A stretch of 64,000 nucleotides of DNA, from assembly GCA_949128115.1 (NCBI GenBank), contig OX421964.1:17632892-17696891 (forward strand), written 5' to 3'. This stretch comes from Anaspis maculata (taxonomy: Eukaryota > Arthropoda > Insecta > Coleoptera > Scraptiidae). The translations under genes and the position numbers were made by a program. Below, piece by piece: positions 44,407 to 57,378 of the stretch. A model generated the notes under the pieces. That model worked only from the letters and a program-made list of their open reading frames with translations. It had not been told where the DNA came from and made no database searches. Position 1 is the first letter of the stretch, and each line of letters starts with the position of its first letter.

Positions 44407-44666
44407 CAGGGCCGGCCTTACAGCTTTTGGCGCCCAAGGCGAAGTTCTGTAATGCGCCCTTTTATGAATGAGAAAATAGCATCTCAAGCGATTTTTTTTT
44501 CAAATGATAACAGTCGTGTTGACAATAATAGAAAATTGCACACATCGTGAGCAAAAAAGCGCCGCAGGCGAAATTTTTCCGAGATAATAGTGAGGTAATA
44601 GGCGCTCAGGCGCCCCTCAAGGCCCGAGGCGGTCGCCTTGCTTGCCACACCCTAAAGCCGGCCCTG
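44407..44666. mobile_element. hAT MITE with CAGGGCCGGC ends
   Basis: A 260-base element with ends CAGGGCCGGCCTTA and TAAAGCCGGCCCTG. The 8-base flanks AGCCTATA (44399-44406) and AGCCCATA (44667-44674) differ at one base. These ends and this duplication length are characteristic of hAT elements. It is noncoding. Confidence 0.85.
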
Positions 44667-44674
44667 AGCCCATA

Positions 44675-45831
44675 GGTATAGGCGATTTACATTTAAAAAA
44701 CGCCACTTGGTGTAGAGCTCGGGACTTCATCGTGCAGGAATTTTTGGAGAATTCATACCGGGACATCCAGTAGCCTGGGTAGGTACTAGTAGATACCTAC
44801 AACACCCACATCATTTCGCACATCATTGACATGGAAATTCAACAAGCAGGAATAATGTGAAAAGGGGTTTGCATTTGTGTCTCTTATTTGATGTTATGGT
44901 TAGTATATTTAGCAGGCCTTTAGTAGATCTAGGTCTAAATGCGTGCAGCTGAAAGACTACTCCACCAGCAATGCATTACGTTGCAGTTGCGGTGAAAAAA
45001 AAAACAACGTTTGCGTTTGAGTTTGTCTCCCTAATAATCCAGGCCCTAGCAGTACTTCTGTAGGAAAAACGATGTAATAATTTTTTTTTTTTTGGAATCA
45101 TTAGAGGATCATCCCAGGACAAATAATCACTCGGGTGCTTTCGCGATTTCTGGTACATTTTTCAGCAATATCGCATCAAAGTTGGCGGCTGGTCAATTCT
45201 TCAGTTCGCTGATATTTCTTGGAGTTTTTGCGATTTTTTTCAAATAAAAGTAATAATCTACCCAAAAAACAATTCCGGATCGAATGGTGCTGTCAGATTT
45301 TGAGTACTTACGTTATACCGGGTGAAAAAAAAATTAAACGAGATTTATAATTTTTTTCCAACTTTTTAGTTTCTTGGCCGATTTTCACAAACTTTATGTC
45401 AAAATCTCGCTGACTTAATCGTCTACTTATAAATTGTCAATATAGCCAAATTATCAAAAATCAAGATGGCGGCGGCGAACCCAAATAAAAATGTGTCGTA
45501 TTTCGAGAATTTTTTTTGATTTCTAAACTTCGTAAAGAACGACACTGATGGTGCATTCTGGAAAATTCAGCTTTCTTCTGCAATTTGGGACTAGACTTAC
45601 TTGATTCGCACATTCCACTGTGAAAATATAGTGAATTAAAGGAAGGTCCACTTGTAATTTTTTCCAAATTCACAATAAATCAGCAGTTTGAAAAACTCCC
45701 GCGAATCCTTATTTCTGAAGCAATTTCTATACACTTGGTAGTGATCGTAAGCTGTGTGCATAGGCTACAAACACCGTGTTGGTACATGGCCGAAGTTTCG
45801 AAATTTTAGATGATAGATGACGTAAATGGTG
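44675..45831. other. No gene seen
   Basis: AT-rich sequence with poly-T runs. The frames near 44976-45158 and 45461-45673 (minus) have no recognisable domain. Confidence 0.4.
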
Positions 45832-46589
45832 GAGGTGCGCATGTCAAATATCGAATATTCTACTTTTTGTTCTCACATGTTCTGAACGAAATTCCTCTAA
45901 TGGTCCGGTGGATTAGCGCCAAAAAATGCCTAAACTATGCATTTTGTGATAAAGCAAGGGGCTTCTGGATTTACGTCCTTGAGATTCAACTTGACAATTC
46001 CAGAATTGGCGCCAACGAGTTTAGTGTGGCAGGCGACCTCAGGAGCCATCTGTAAGTATGGAAGAACAAAAATTTTGTTGCTGTTATTTAAAAGCTCGAA
46101 AACGATCACAAATAATTGATTTGTATCGTGTTGCAGCCTTTCTTCTTGGAAGCAGTCTTATTTGTGTTGCTTGTGGAGTTAGTATGGAAATCAAGCATGT
46201 TGATGGCGTGTTCTTGAGGAAGAATTGATTTTTCTTTTGGTTTGATAAAGCAATGAGCATTTTACACATTTTGCGACACTTTGATTTTGATTTCTATTCT
46301 TGTTCATTGGCAATCATTGATTTCATAATATACAGGGTGTTCCGCGTCATTACAACCCTTTTCTTGGGGCCTTTCTCTTTGCAATGATCTCAAAAAAAAA
46401 ACTTTCCATAGTCAATTTTCATGAAGATTCCAAAATATTAGTTAGCTATCTATAATTTTTTGCCACTTTTCATGTACAGGGTGTTACAGATTGTTTATAG
46501 CCTGTAGGTAACAGGGTGTTACAGATTGTTCACAGCCTCCAGGTAGGCTATTACATATACCTAATACCTTGGGGGTGCTATTTGATGTG

Positions 46590-46880
46590 GATGTGATGAT
46601 GACTCATGTGCACTATGAGGATGTGCTCAACGTATCCATGTGCACCATGGAGATGTGCTCAATGTATTCATGGGGATGTGACTATGGTTGGTTGGGCATA
46701 TCCTCCTGTATTTTGAGCATATCCTCATGACGCACATGGGAACGTTGAGCACATCTGAATGATGCACATCATGGGAACGTTGAGCACATCTTCATGGTGC
46801 ACATGGTTGCATTGGTCACATCCCCATGGTAAGCAATGCCATGGGGCACATATGTGTTCCAAAATGTGCCCATGGACACT
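46590..46880. repeat. Degenerate tandem repeat (GATGTGCTCA / TGAGCACATC)
   Basis: Irregular units of roughly 40 bases built from GTGCACCATGGAGATGTGCTC in the first half and from its inverse in the second half (GAGCACATCTTCATGGTGCAC near 46780). The two halves therefore form an imperfect inverted repeat. It is noncoding. Confidence 0.65.
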
Positions 46881-49111
46881 TTTCTACCAGGGTTCCCCAG
46901 GCTAGCCACGTTTTTTCATCTTCAAAGTTTGAAGGGCCCCCATTCGCCTCCTTATTGACGAAATTTCAGGTGCTGCGGGTCAAATCATGTTTATTGGTAT
47001 AAGGTTCGCACATAAAAAAATTCGTTGCCCTAACCCAAAATGCAGTATCGATGTACCCTTGGATCGCATCACGCGGTATCTCGATTCGGAAAAAAAATCA
47101 GGGAAAATATCAAAGTTTTCACTGCAGGTTTATTGATTCTCGAAGACATCTGGAATCGAAACTGTTGAATATTGTATTAATCACAGGTCTCTTAATGACG
47201 AAAAACATACACTGGATATGTCTTTTGTTTTTACAAGATGATTAGAAGGATTTGTTCCGAAAGTTATTTTATGTCAACTTTGAACACTGTAATTGACGCA
47301 CTTTCACACGAAAAGCCATATTGTGCATGCGATACAGCTCCGATATCATGTTTGTTGCTTTTACAAGGAGGAACAATTCTTCCTCTGCAAGACTAAGTTG
47401 AAAACCGTACAATAGAGCCTCTATTTATGACGCAGCACGTTTTTATAGTGAAGCATGCATCACTTATCAGATGCCGTGTTGACGCAAAACTGCCCTCGCG
47501 ACCAGACACTTCTATGAGCTTGTAAAGATGATAAGCATGTCACACCCAATTCGAGGTGGACTGTGTTGCTCCGGTTAGTCAGGGTTTGGGGGTGGGTCTT
47601 ATACTGACTGATTCCCTTTGTGTTTCGTTTTATTTAGAAGGGGAAATAGGCGCCACCGCTTTTTTTCTCCACGAAGCTCAAAAACGGAAAGCTTCAAAAG
47701 TTTCAAATCAAATCTCACTGGGCTGTCGCACAAGGAATGGAAAATAATTTAAAAGAACTAGGAAAAATACGTTTAAATAGATTATTATTAAAGAAGAATG
47801 TAATGATAATATTGAAAAGGGAAAAAAAAATGTAGGTTTTTAAATTAAATCAGGCAATCAATAAATGAATAACAACAAAAAAAATTAGCAAAATGGACGT
47901 ATCGTAAAGATTATTCTTTTGAAGAAAGAACAAAAGAAAAACAATAAAAATAATGGAGGTCGCCTAGGTCCAATGGAACCGTTCTAAAACTACCAAAAAG
48001 CCTGTCTTCTGCGCCGTTTTTATCGTAGGTACAGCGTGTTCAAATTTAAAAATGGCTACGATAACCGCTACGATAACCGGTAAAATCTATCGCGTTTCCT
48101 TCCGACCGGCCGTGTACACGTCGCTCAAAGTTCAGCGTAAATAAATACGCAGTTACGATAACAATTAAATTGCGCGCAAATAATAAATTGAAAATAACTA
48201 AAAGTAGGGCTTATCTGGCAGTTGACAAAAAAAAGCCGGTCACAAATCCTCCAGGTGACAAAAGACGTCCTTCGCAAATTCGTCGTCAATCGATGACAAT
48301 TGCCGATACTCGATGATGGATGACGGGTAGTAAAGCAGGTAGGTGGTATGAAGGAAGAAGACAGCAACAGTTTCCAGGCCTTTCGGCGTTCCTATCTCCC
48401 TTCACAGCTCCAAGGGTGACAAAAACCACTTCGAGAATTTTGCAATTTTCGACAACTCCAGCGGCAAAAATCTGCCGGAAAGCTAGGCTGGGGAACAACT
48501 AGGCCGGAGAACCCTAAAAAATATACATTCTCCATCAATAAATGGACATCCCTCGGCGACTCAGGAGAAAATTGAGAACTGATAACTTTCTCTTTTTAAG
48601 TTTGAACGAATAAGCACTAACCTTTCAAAAAGGGTCTCGCCAACACACAATAATTTCCGCTAACAACAATAGCGATCACAAAACGGTAGGTATTTGTATT
48701 TCCGAAGGAAGGCCTGCAAAGAATATTGATTTTGACGAGAAATGTTGTCAAGAGACAAAACATTTTCACTCACGCTGAATCGACGTATTCAAATCCCAAA
48801 TTAATTGGACACTCCAAACGATCCCTCCGTCACAACGGCACAATTTCGACACAACCAAATTGATTGTTTGGAGTAATGAACTCGGTGAAATTACTTATAT
48901 CCTCATAAGAGTTGGCACCATGCACATTCGTAATTTCACCTGACGCCAGAATGGTAAAAAGTCTTATCTCCCTTTTTGTCTTTTTGTTCAAACCTAAAAC
49001 TCGCGCGGCAAGAATACCTATTTACCTACGCCTGCGGACAGCCATTTCCATCTAGCGGAACCAATTTTAATCAAAATAACAAAATAAAAGAATTTCCGTT
49101 GGCGCGACTTT
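46881..49111. other. No gene recognised, interior of element 3
   Basis: Several short frames (47051-47245, 47556-47747, 48286-48498) show no domain. An AACCGCTACGATAACCGG stretch lies near 48067. Nothing else could be assigned. Confidence 0.4.
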
Positions 49112-49130
49112 TTGAGTCGTGACAAGCATA

Positions 49131-49245
49131 TCAATTCTAATGCATCTTTCTCAATCGAAGAAAAGTTGAAAGTAACTGAATATGCAAGAATAAATGGAAT
49201 GCCTGTGGCAAGGAGTGAAAACCATGGGGTTGAAGTTGAATATAA
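49131..49245 (+). pseudogene. Possible transposase helix-turn-helix fragment
   Basis: The segment FSIEEKLKVTEYARINGMPV resembles the start of the helix-turn-helix of pogo/Tigger-like and related transposases, which commonly read F-x-x-E-x-K-L-x-V-x-x-Y-A. The frame ends soon after, and no catalytic domain follows. If real, it is a remnant and may hint at the ancestry of element 3. Only a motif-level resemblance supports this. Confidence 0.35.
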
Positions 49246-50271
49246 AAAAAGCGTGTTTTTTCACATCAACTTGTTCAAACATGTTTTTAACGTAATTTGA
49301 ACACTTTATTCGAACTCAGAACGTCGATTTTAGTCGAAAATGATACCAAACTTCTCCGAATTCATTCAGGATTGATGAAAACCATAAATCGCCTTCAAAG
49401 ACAAAAATGCCTTCTCCTCAGCCCCCTTACGTGATTAGCATCGACATATTTTGTCAATTCCTTCCCATAGGGTATCAGCGCATCGAAGTATCATGTATTT
49501 GAGTGCCTTCGAGGAACATGGAAGATTTTGGTTCTTTCACAGCTCTGGATGGCTCCTGAGGTCACCTGCCACACCAAACTCGTTGGCGCCATTTCTGGAA
49601 TTGTCAAGTTCAGCCTCAAGAATGTAAATCCAGAAGCCCTTTGCTTTATCACAAAATGCATAGTTTAGGCGCTAATCCACCGGACTATAAATGGTTGGCT
49701 TAATGGTCAGCTGGATAAACACGCAACGAGAGTCAAATCTTGAAAGAGTCGAAATGTGAAATTTTCAAATAGACGACTTTACTTCTTTGGAGAAAATAAA
49801 ATGGTTCTATCCGTTGGTCCAGGAGTTTCAGCTGTTGAAATCGCAAATAGCAAACAAAAATGAAAGCCAGCCGGATTTTTGTATATAAGCTCAGTTAAGC
49901 ATGTAGTTCAACATAGTCAAAGTTCTCAAGAATCTGGTGTGAGCTTCAGCCGTTGTGGCTTCGAGAAGAACTTGAGGATCAGTTTTTCGCGTATATCTCG
50001 TGAACAATGGCACTTGGGAAGAACGTGCTTGGGAAGAAATTGTTGAAAATTTTATTGTCTATAAGTAAGGTTCTGTCACGTTTCATCGTCAGTCCACTCT
50101 TTCTTCGTCAAAACACAAGAAAATTAAAATAATCCAGATGCTCGATGCTGAAGACTGTATGGACCTCAAGTTTTATGATGGCAAAGTGCCACCTCGTAGA
50201 GGTGTTGGTTGGTCCACTATTTCTTGATTGAAACTTGAAGTCATCAATACGAACCATGCCGGCGGCATATA

Positions 50272-50812
50272 CAGGGTGAAATAAAAATAAAAAGTTGAAC
50301 ATTTGTTCCTCAAGAACCAGAATAGGTGAAGACATGTAAATCGCCATAAATAATTCTGATTTCATGGCCATGAAGTCGTCGTGAACTTAAATCAGATATC
50401 TTGAGCCGTTCTTGAAATATCTTCAAAAGACTAAAGTTGTTACCGAAAAAAATAATTTTTTCGTCTACTTATCAGAAAAAAAGTTGACTGTGTTTTTTCT
50501 CAAAGTAGTTGGCCTAGAAAGTGTTTTTCACTATTATTTCATTTTAAATGTAATTTATCATTGTTTCGATTCAAAACACCAAGTCTCGATTCAATATCAT
50601 TCTGAAGAGTTACTGATAGACGAAAAACTAGTTTTTTTTCGTAACGACTTCAGTCTTCTGAAGATATGTCAGAAACGGCTCAACATATTTGATTCAAGTT
50701 TACGACGACTTCATGACCATGAAATTAGGAATATTTTTGGCGGTTTATATGTCTTCACATATTTTGGTTCTTGAGGTACATTTCTTCAACTTCTTATTTT
50801 AATTTCACCCTG
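50272..50812. mobile_element. CAGGGTGAAAT palindrome at the centre of a foldback
   Basis: The ends are CAGGGTGAAATAAAAATAAA and a diverged inverse ending TTTCACCCTG, with TA outside. The arms are about 230 bases. The flanking GCCGGCGGCATA and TATGCCGCCGGC continue the inversion, so the boundary between insertion and host palindrome is uncertain. Confidence 0.7.
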
Positions 50813-51447
50813 TATATGCCGCCGGCACAGTTGGTATTGATGGCAAATAGTTACAGTCAAAACAGAATAGATCGAACAATACCTCTATCAAGTGGTACCC
50901 CGCCATCATAAAACTCAAGGTCCATACAGTCTTCAGCATCGAGCATCTGGATTATTTTAATTTTCTTGTGTTTTGACGAAGGAAGAGTGGACTGACGATG
51001 GAACGTGTAAGGACCTTTCTTATAGACGATAAAATTTTCAACAATTTCTTCCCAAGTGCCATTGTTCACGGGATATACGCAAAAAACTGATCCTCAAGTT
51101 CTTCTCGAGGCCACAACGGCCGAAGCTCACACCGGATTCTTGAGAACTTTGACTATGTTAAACTACATGCTTAACTGAGCTTATATACAAAAATCCGGCT
51201 GGCTTCCATTTTTGTTCGCTATTTGCAATTTTAACAGCTAAAATTCCTGGACTAACGGATCGAACCGTTTTATTTTCTCCAAAGAAGTAAAGTCGTCTAT
51301 TTGAAAATTTCACATTTCGACTCTTTCAACATTTGACTCTCGTTGCCTGTTTATCCAGCTGACCATTAGGCCAATCATTTATAGAAATTTCGTTCAGAAC
51401 ATGTGAGAACAAAAAGTAAAATATTCGATATTTGACATGCGCACCTC

Positions 51448-53088
51448 GTCCAATTTATGTCGCTTAACCGCGCAACTAATAATATGATGAGAACAGAGGT
51501 TGGAAATGGAAACAATAAGTCAGACCTTATGAAGCCAGCCCTAACGAACGTAAGTTAAGACTGAGAGCCAACTGTTCCAATAAATACTTCAATTCAAGAC
51601 GTCTTGTATTAATTGAAAAGACCACTGGCCTGTGACTGTGTAGACCACCGCAAACATTGTTACCTACGGGCCGCATATTTAATTTACAACACTCATTGTT
51701 TATGTCTCTATAATATCTCTGACAGTGGTGGTGCATGCCAATATTATTACTGTTGTTGTTGTTGTTGGAGATATCGGTAATTGGATAAAAATCCGCAAAA
51801 CGTGGAACTCGCAACGTACAAAAGATTGCGATAGATAAGTCGAACAAATTGTCCGGTACATTATACCATGCCTTTGCCACGATTATCGTTATTGTCTGAG
51901 TCATTCCGAGCAGGTAGGTATAGATGTAGTTTTTCAGACGTCCGATTAGAAGGTTTCTTCGATTCATCAAGCGCTAATTAACCGACTTTTTTACTCCGAT
52001 GGTGCTTGGTGGGTGCATTGTTGCCGATCGAGCGGCGGGGTTGGGCTCGAAATGTCATGTTTTTTCCCGCCAAGCGGATTTTCAATCATTGTGCTCTAAG
52101 TAATGTGATGTCATACTCGAGCTACAACAATGCGTGTAAGATAAGCACGGTAATTAGTTTCTTGTAATATGATTAATATTGCTTTTGCATATGCCGGCGC
52201 GTTACAAAACACTTCTGCGTTCGGAAAATGGATGATGATGTTGCGAATACGGTCGACGATTAGAATTCCAACGTAAACCCGTTGGTTTTCTGGGAATCGA
52301 ACCATAACAAACACGAAAAAATTCGGCTCCGTCGTATTATTGAAATGTCTCTGAAAAAAATGCGTGCGCCCATCATCAGTCGAGAATCGAGGAAAGAAGA
52401 CGTTCCACGACAGAGCAGGGAAAATTCGAATTTCATGGGCGCAATAACGAAAAACTGAAGCGATTTTGATATACGTATAGGCAGACGTATCGCATGATTT
52501 ATAAAAAGAAATTAGATTCATTCAAAAAATGTATAATATGGAAGTGTTGACAAAAATTCAAAACGTTATTTATTTGTTGACGAAATGATAATCGCACTGG
52601 AAATAAACAGATTGCTCTTCAGATCAGTTCTACTTTTTTCCTAATTTTCCGCGTCCATCTAATATGGAAAGCTTGATGGTCTCTTTCCGTTACGTTTCAA
52701 ATGGTTTTTTTTACCGCATTATGCGATATTTTACGGGTTTTCGGGCACCGAATTTGAATTCATATAAGCACATCAGGTTGATTAACTCATTAATTAGGAA
52801 TAACGATTAGGATGCGTTATAAATTTGCGTTGGAGCACCGAATTCAGATTTCTTTTCACGGAATTATGGAATCGTACCTGAGTCGTGCGTAAGAGCGCAA
52901 GCTGAATATTAGTAATAATTGCCAAATAAGGTTTGGAAACTCTATAAAAATCCGTGATAAGAATGATTTTGAACAAATTGAGCTATTAAAGCCGCGGCTG
53001 TAGGGTATCAGGTGTGCACTTGGAAAAGCACCTGGGAAGATGGTAACTATACAGCAAGTTAATGTATTTCGATACTAGCCCCAATAAA
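51448..53088. other. No gene recognised
   Basis: Two minus-strand frames, 51527-51970 (147 codons, with an asparagine run from an AAC/GTT microsatellite) and 52111-52521 (136 codons), are longer than most noncoding frames here. They show no known domain, signal peptide or splice-supported extension. They are left as unresolved. Confidence 0.4.
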
Positions 53089-53119
53089 CACACTTTCGTT
53101 TTATAAACGTCAAAAACTG

Positions 53120-53705
53120 GACTATACCATACGCTTAAAACGTTTTTTAATCGACGTCTATTGTACGCGAAAATGTCCGCGACATAGACGTCTTATTGTA
53201 ATCATTATTAAACAATTTTTATTCGTTTACTCGCTGCGCTTTTTGAACGTGGATAAAATCCGTTGATTTGTGGGATATTTTTTACGACATTAACTTGACA
53301 TTGAAGACGTCTATAATATGTCTTTCACAAGCGTAAACTTCACTACGTTGTTTAAACGTCTATCGGCTCACCGTCCATCAGACGCGAAAATGTCCGCGAC
53401 ATAGACGTCTTATTGTAGTCATTATTAAACAATTTTTATTCGTTTACTCACTGCGCTTTTTAAACGTGAATAGAACCCGTTGATTTGTGAGATATTTCTT
53501 ACGACATTAACTTGACATTGAAGACGTCTATAATATGTCTTTTACAAGCGTAAACTTTACTACGTTGTTTAAACGTCTATCGGCTCACCGTCTATTAGAC
53601 GCGAAAATGTCCGCGACATAGACGTCTTATTGTAGTCATTATTAAACAATTTTTATTCGTTTACTCACACCGCGTTTTTTAAACGTGGATAGAACCTGTT
53701 GATTT
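53120..53705. repeat. 217-base tandem repeat, about 2.7 copies
   Basis: TGTCCGCGACATAGACGTC recurs at about 53174, 53391 and 53608, a period of 217 bases. Units contain the palindrome AGACGTCT and TTTAAACGT words. They share ACGTCTATAATA vocabulary with the 193-base satellite at 60931-62050. Confidence 0.85.
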
Positions 53706-54150
53706 GTAGGATAATTTTCACCACTTAACAAGACTATATATGTATATACGTCTATAATACGTCTGTCATTGCGGAGAATTCAGTATTTTGTCGATAATAT
53801 GGGTCTACTGCAACTGTTAATACATTATTAGGCGTTTCTATACTTACAGGGATTAATAATAATTCAGTGTAAACCAAAGCAAGTTTTTTAAAATGTTTAT
53901 ATACTTTTTATTAAGGGAAACTAAACAGAATTTTTTGAAACGTTTATAAAAACTTGCTTTGGGTTTATAGTTCATACTGAATTATTTTTAATCCCTGTAA
54001 GTCCAATAATGTAAAAACAGTTCCAGTCCTATACCAGAACAGTATGGATAATGGTCCCTCATTATCCACAAAATACTGTATTCTCCGCAATGGCAGGCGG
54101 ATTATTCACGTTTTAGTGTAGTGTTGTTGAGTGGTGAAAATTATTCTACA
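53706..54150. repeat. Foldback of about 445 bases
   Basis: CATTGCGGAGAATTCAGTAT near 53767 faces ATACTGTATTCTCCGCAATG near 54072, and AGGATAATTTTCACCACT near 53707 faces AGTGGTGAAAATTATTCT near 54131. It is noncoding. Confidence 0.75.
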
Positions 54151-56156
54151 AAATAATTCTATAATTTTACAAATTAATACAATTTTTTATGGAATGAGAG
54201 TGTTAAACAAAACGTCTCAATAAATAAGATAGCCGTATCAGCAAGTTGCGCGGTTCTAACTTTCTCAAGGTGGAATTTAACCCTAAGGGGATAGACAAAA
54301 CAATTTCCAACTTCAAAATTATGAAGCCCCCCTAACTCTTTGGCTTCTGCGCCTGGATGGATAGGCAACCCAACATACTCCAATTTAATCCAACTTATTG
54401 AATTAAATCACTTTTCCCGCTCTTGGGACTGCTTTGGCCGGTGATCGTCTAGTATCAGGACACCATCCTGTTGTGCATCCTTCTTGTGGTTCGAGGATAG
54501 AGATCCTGGGCGTGTTGAGATCGAATTAACCTCTAGTTTGAACGCAGTAAGACACAAAAATTAGTTGTAACATAAAATCAATCTATTGTCTTCTATTTAC
54601 ATGTCAAAGTGTTTAAATAAAGGCTCGTTCCTATACCTGACCCTACCTCAACGCTGGTAACTAAGATAGCTAAGTTTTCTAAGTGTTCCCCAAGAGATGA
54701 GCTTCCCCTAATAATTATTTCAAAGCCATCACACATCAATACCCCGATGAACACCGGATTCTACACCTTGACCAACATTTAAACTTTGTTTGGGGGCGTG
54801 GTTCGAAATTCTTATCGTGGATCCATCAGACTGAACATTTAAGTTAGTGTTATAGGTTATGTTAGGGTTAGGCCCAGCGTCTAGACACCGAAAAAGGAGT
54901 TTGAGTGACTTTTGCGAGCGATGGGAACTCCCCCCTCTCTTTTCTGTTGTTCCCCTGTTCCCTACAATCTAAGTTCGTGGGCCGGTGTGTGCGGGGCTCC
55001 TCCTATTATGAATCTCTTTTCAAAGGCTGCGTCTCTTATTCTCTGGACTATTCTTTTTGCATGACTCTTTTTAGGCTATGGTAATCTTTTGCCCGTTTTG
55101 GAAGGGATTGGATATGGCCTGTGCCCTTGTGGAGAACTGGACCTATTTTCACCTTGAATTGCCTTTGAAGCTTAAAAGGATTTCACGACCGCGAGTGTCT
55201 ATAGCCGGAAATGTAAAACCCAATTTCACCCTTCCAAAAACTTCGGAACCAATGGTGTACGCGAACAATTACTCAAGTCAAGGTACAAACTTTACCATGT
55301 GAAGACCCTTTGGATTGAACCCCGTTCTGTTTTGTGTGAAGTGAACCCCATTGTTGCTAAAAACCTACAAAGGTGTTCGCCGACGAACTAACGCAAGAAG
55401 GCTTCGAAACAACTATTTTTCCCTATAAATAAATATCAGATCGCCAACCAACTATTGAGCCGTAACAATTCATTATAGGTACAAATTTATCGAAGCGTCG
55501 CGTCGTCGAATATCCAGGTAATTATACGAACAGTTTCTAATCGATTTTCCATTTCCCGATAACAATCTCTATCACTTCAGGTGCATCCTGCAACAAATTC
55601 ATTAGTCACGCGATGAACAAACCGGACGTCACTCTAGGTGAAACTCCTCTCCATAACATTCGTCATTTATAATAATTCTCTTGTTCTTAATGACCCAACC
55701 AAAATGGAAATCTAAATAACTGCAGTTGCACGCTAAAACAAAGTCATTAGGTTCACGGAGGGGGGGGGATCGTTGTCCTAAACCGATTATTATTAACAAT
55801 TACGACTCTAGGACAGGGTCCGAACCCTGGTTTCAACAAACGCGATTCTAGTTCTTTCCAGTTCCTATCCGTTTCGTGATTCTCCAAACTCAGCAGTGCG
55901 TATTCAGAAGTGTCGCTCAAAGCTCTGTCGAAGTTCCAACCCCAACCCCTGGACTGCAGGTACCACCCACTGAGAAGTTGAAGTCTACCCCGTGTCGATC
56001 GTGGCTTTCTAGGACATTGCAAATCTCAATCGTAGGTCGTCTGCCCCACCCCACAAGATCGCTCCTTTTCCACCGCGAGGTACCGTTTGTCAATTACAAG
56101 CATCCACTCCTGAAGCCTAGCTGAACCGAAGCAGGACAAGACGCACCCCGCGAGGA
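54151..56156. other. No gene recognised
   Basis: About 2 kb with no assignable coding region. The frames at 54174-54383 (minus), 55078-55302 (plus) and 55753-56022 (minus) have no recognisable domain. Confidence 0.4.
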
Positions 56157-56440
56157 GGCCCAGACGCAGCCAGTGAACTGTCAGGAACCACCCCCAATAA
56201 AGGCCATGACGCATCGCCTGTGAAGGCCAGGACACAACGCGAAAGAAGGCCCCGACGCGTCCAGTAGAAGGCCTGGACACAACCCCGAAAGGAGGCCCAG
56301 ACGCAGCCAGTGAACTGTTAGGTACCAACTCCAACGAGGCCATGACGCATCGCCAGTGAAGGCCAGGACACAGTACTAAAGGAAGCCCCGACCCGTCCAG
56401 TAGAAGGCCTGGACACAACCCCGAAAGGAGGCTCTGGCTC
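56157..56440. repeat. 137-base tandem repeat, about two copies
   Basis: GGCCCAGACGCAGCCAGTGA recurs at 56157 and 56294. Smaller internal repeats of GAAGGCC(C/T)GGAC(A/G)C type make it GC-rich. The 139-codon minus-strand frame across it is a repeat artefact. Confidence 0.8.
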
Positions 56441-56995
56441 GCCACGGAGGAGCTTTTTTGTCAGGGACAGATTACAAGTGCTCGATGCAGGTTCCTCTTC
56501 CAACAGGCAGCGTTCTGTGTGAAGGGTTACAACCCCATGGATATGAAATTATACAATCTCTTCGGAGGCAAATGACGCACTCAGGTTTACCTCGGTTACT
56601 CGCGGTACCCACACGGTCCAAAGGCTCTTGCTTTAGCTTAAAAACTCCCTGGTAAAAGACGTCTCCCAACGTACAACGCAATTAATCCCGGAGCAGAAAT
56701 GAGGCGCGCACCGGTGCGAAATCTAACAAACTCGATACGAATTTTCACACGACACGCGAGCAAATGTGCAATTCCGGTATTTAGAAATATGGGATGAACA
56801 ATCAAGCGCGAGTGGTGTGACGACTGCAACTCCCGATGATGAAGAGCTTGATGTAGACGGGGCAAATCATATCTAATCCTACCACGGCGCAGATGGAAAT
56901 CTCTTCGATGACGGGCTGGACTGTGCCTCGGAGGCGCGTATTGAGATGAGCTTATTGGTAATCGGACGTCGGAAATATTGTCGCGCATTTATTTT

Positions 56996-57065
56996 GGGAA
57001 CGCCGATATGCGGGCAATGGCTCACGGGAACGCCGATATGCGGGCAATGGCACACGGGGACGCCG
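56996..57065. repeat. 30-base tandem repeat, 2.3 copies
   Basis: CGCCGATATGCGGGCAATGG followed by CTCACGGGAA repeats twice and then partly. The region around it (56441-57378) has no recognised gene. Confidence 0.8.
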
Positions 57066-57378
57066 CGAAAATTAGAGGTGCGGCGTAGCACACGGACCTC
57101 GGCTCGTCTACGGTGTGGGGTTGAGGATGACCAAAGAATTATAGCTAAATTGTTTTATACCAGGTCTCGAACTTTCTATGTGTCCATTACACTGCTAGCG
57201 ACATCTTTTAACCATGTGGTGAGGTTGCATCGCACGCTCAATTCCCAATACACTTATTGATTTTTCCTTCGCGTGATTTTGATCCCGTACAAACGGTGGG
57301 CTTCAATTATAATGATTGAAAAAAATTTCACATTCGACTTACTCACTAGAAAGTTAATGATCAATAATAGTTAATAAA

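Larger units (their letters stand above)
45901..49687. mobile_element. TAGTCCGGTG element 3, 3-base target duplication TAA
   Basis: The left end is TGGTCCGGTGGATTAGCGCC and the right end GGCGCTAATCCACCGGACTA, with TAA at 45898-45900 and 49688-49690. The opposite arm near 51380-51395 carries the undisrupted site with one TTA (its inverse). Inverted ends run about 90 bases (GGGGCTTCTGGATTTACG against CGTAAATCCAGAAGCCCC-like sequence at 49620). Internally it holds a GATGTGCTCA repeat and a transposase-like fragment near 49131. Confidence 0.85.
45832..51447. repeat. Foldback element whose left arm holds TAGTCCGGTG element 3
   Basis: Termini GAGGTGCGCATGTCAAATAT and the inverse ending GACATGCGCACCTC. 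The left arm is 45832-45900 plus 49688-50271 and the right arm about 50813-51447. Shared inverted words include GAACTTGAGGATCAGTTTTT (about 49970) and AAAAACTGATCCTCAAGTTC (about 51083). The centre is the CAGGGTG palindrome at 50272-50812. Frames at 50108-50371 and 50857-51069 are mirror products. Confidence 0.8.

Noticed and set aside
51527..52521. Two minus-strand frames of 147 and 136 codons
   Set aside because: No recognisable domain, low-complexity asparagine run in one, no supporting splice sites; left unresolved rather than called.
56879..57091. Minus-strand frame with a 10-residue repeat
   Set aside because: The repeat is a direct product of the 30-base DNA repeat; only about two copies and no start or splice support.
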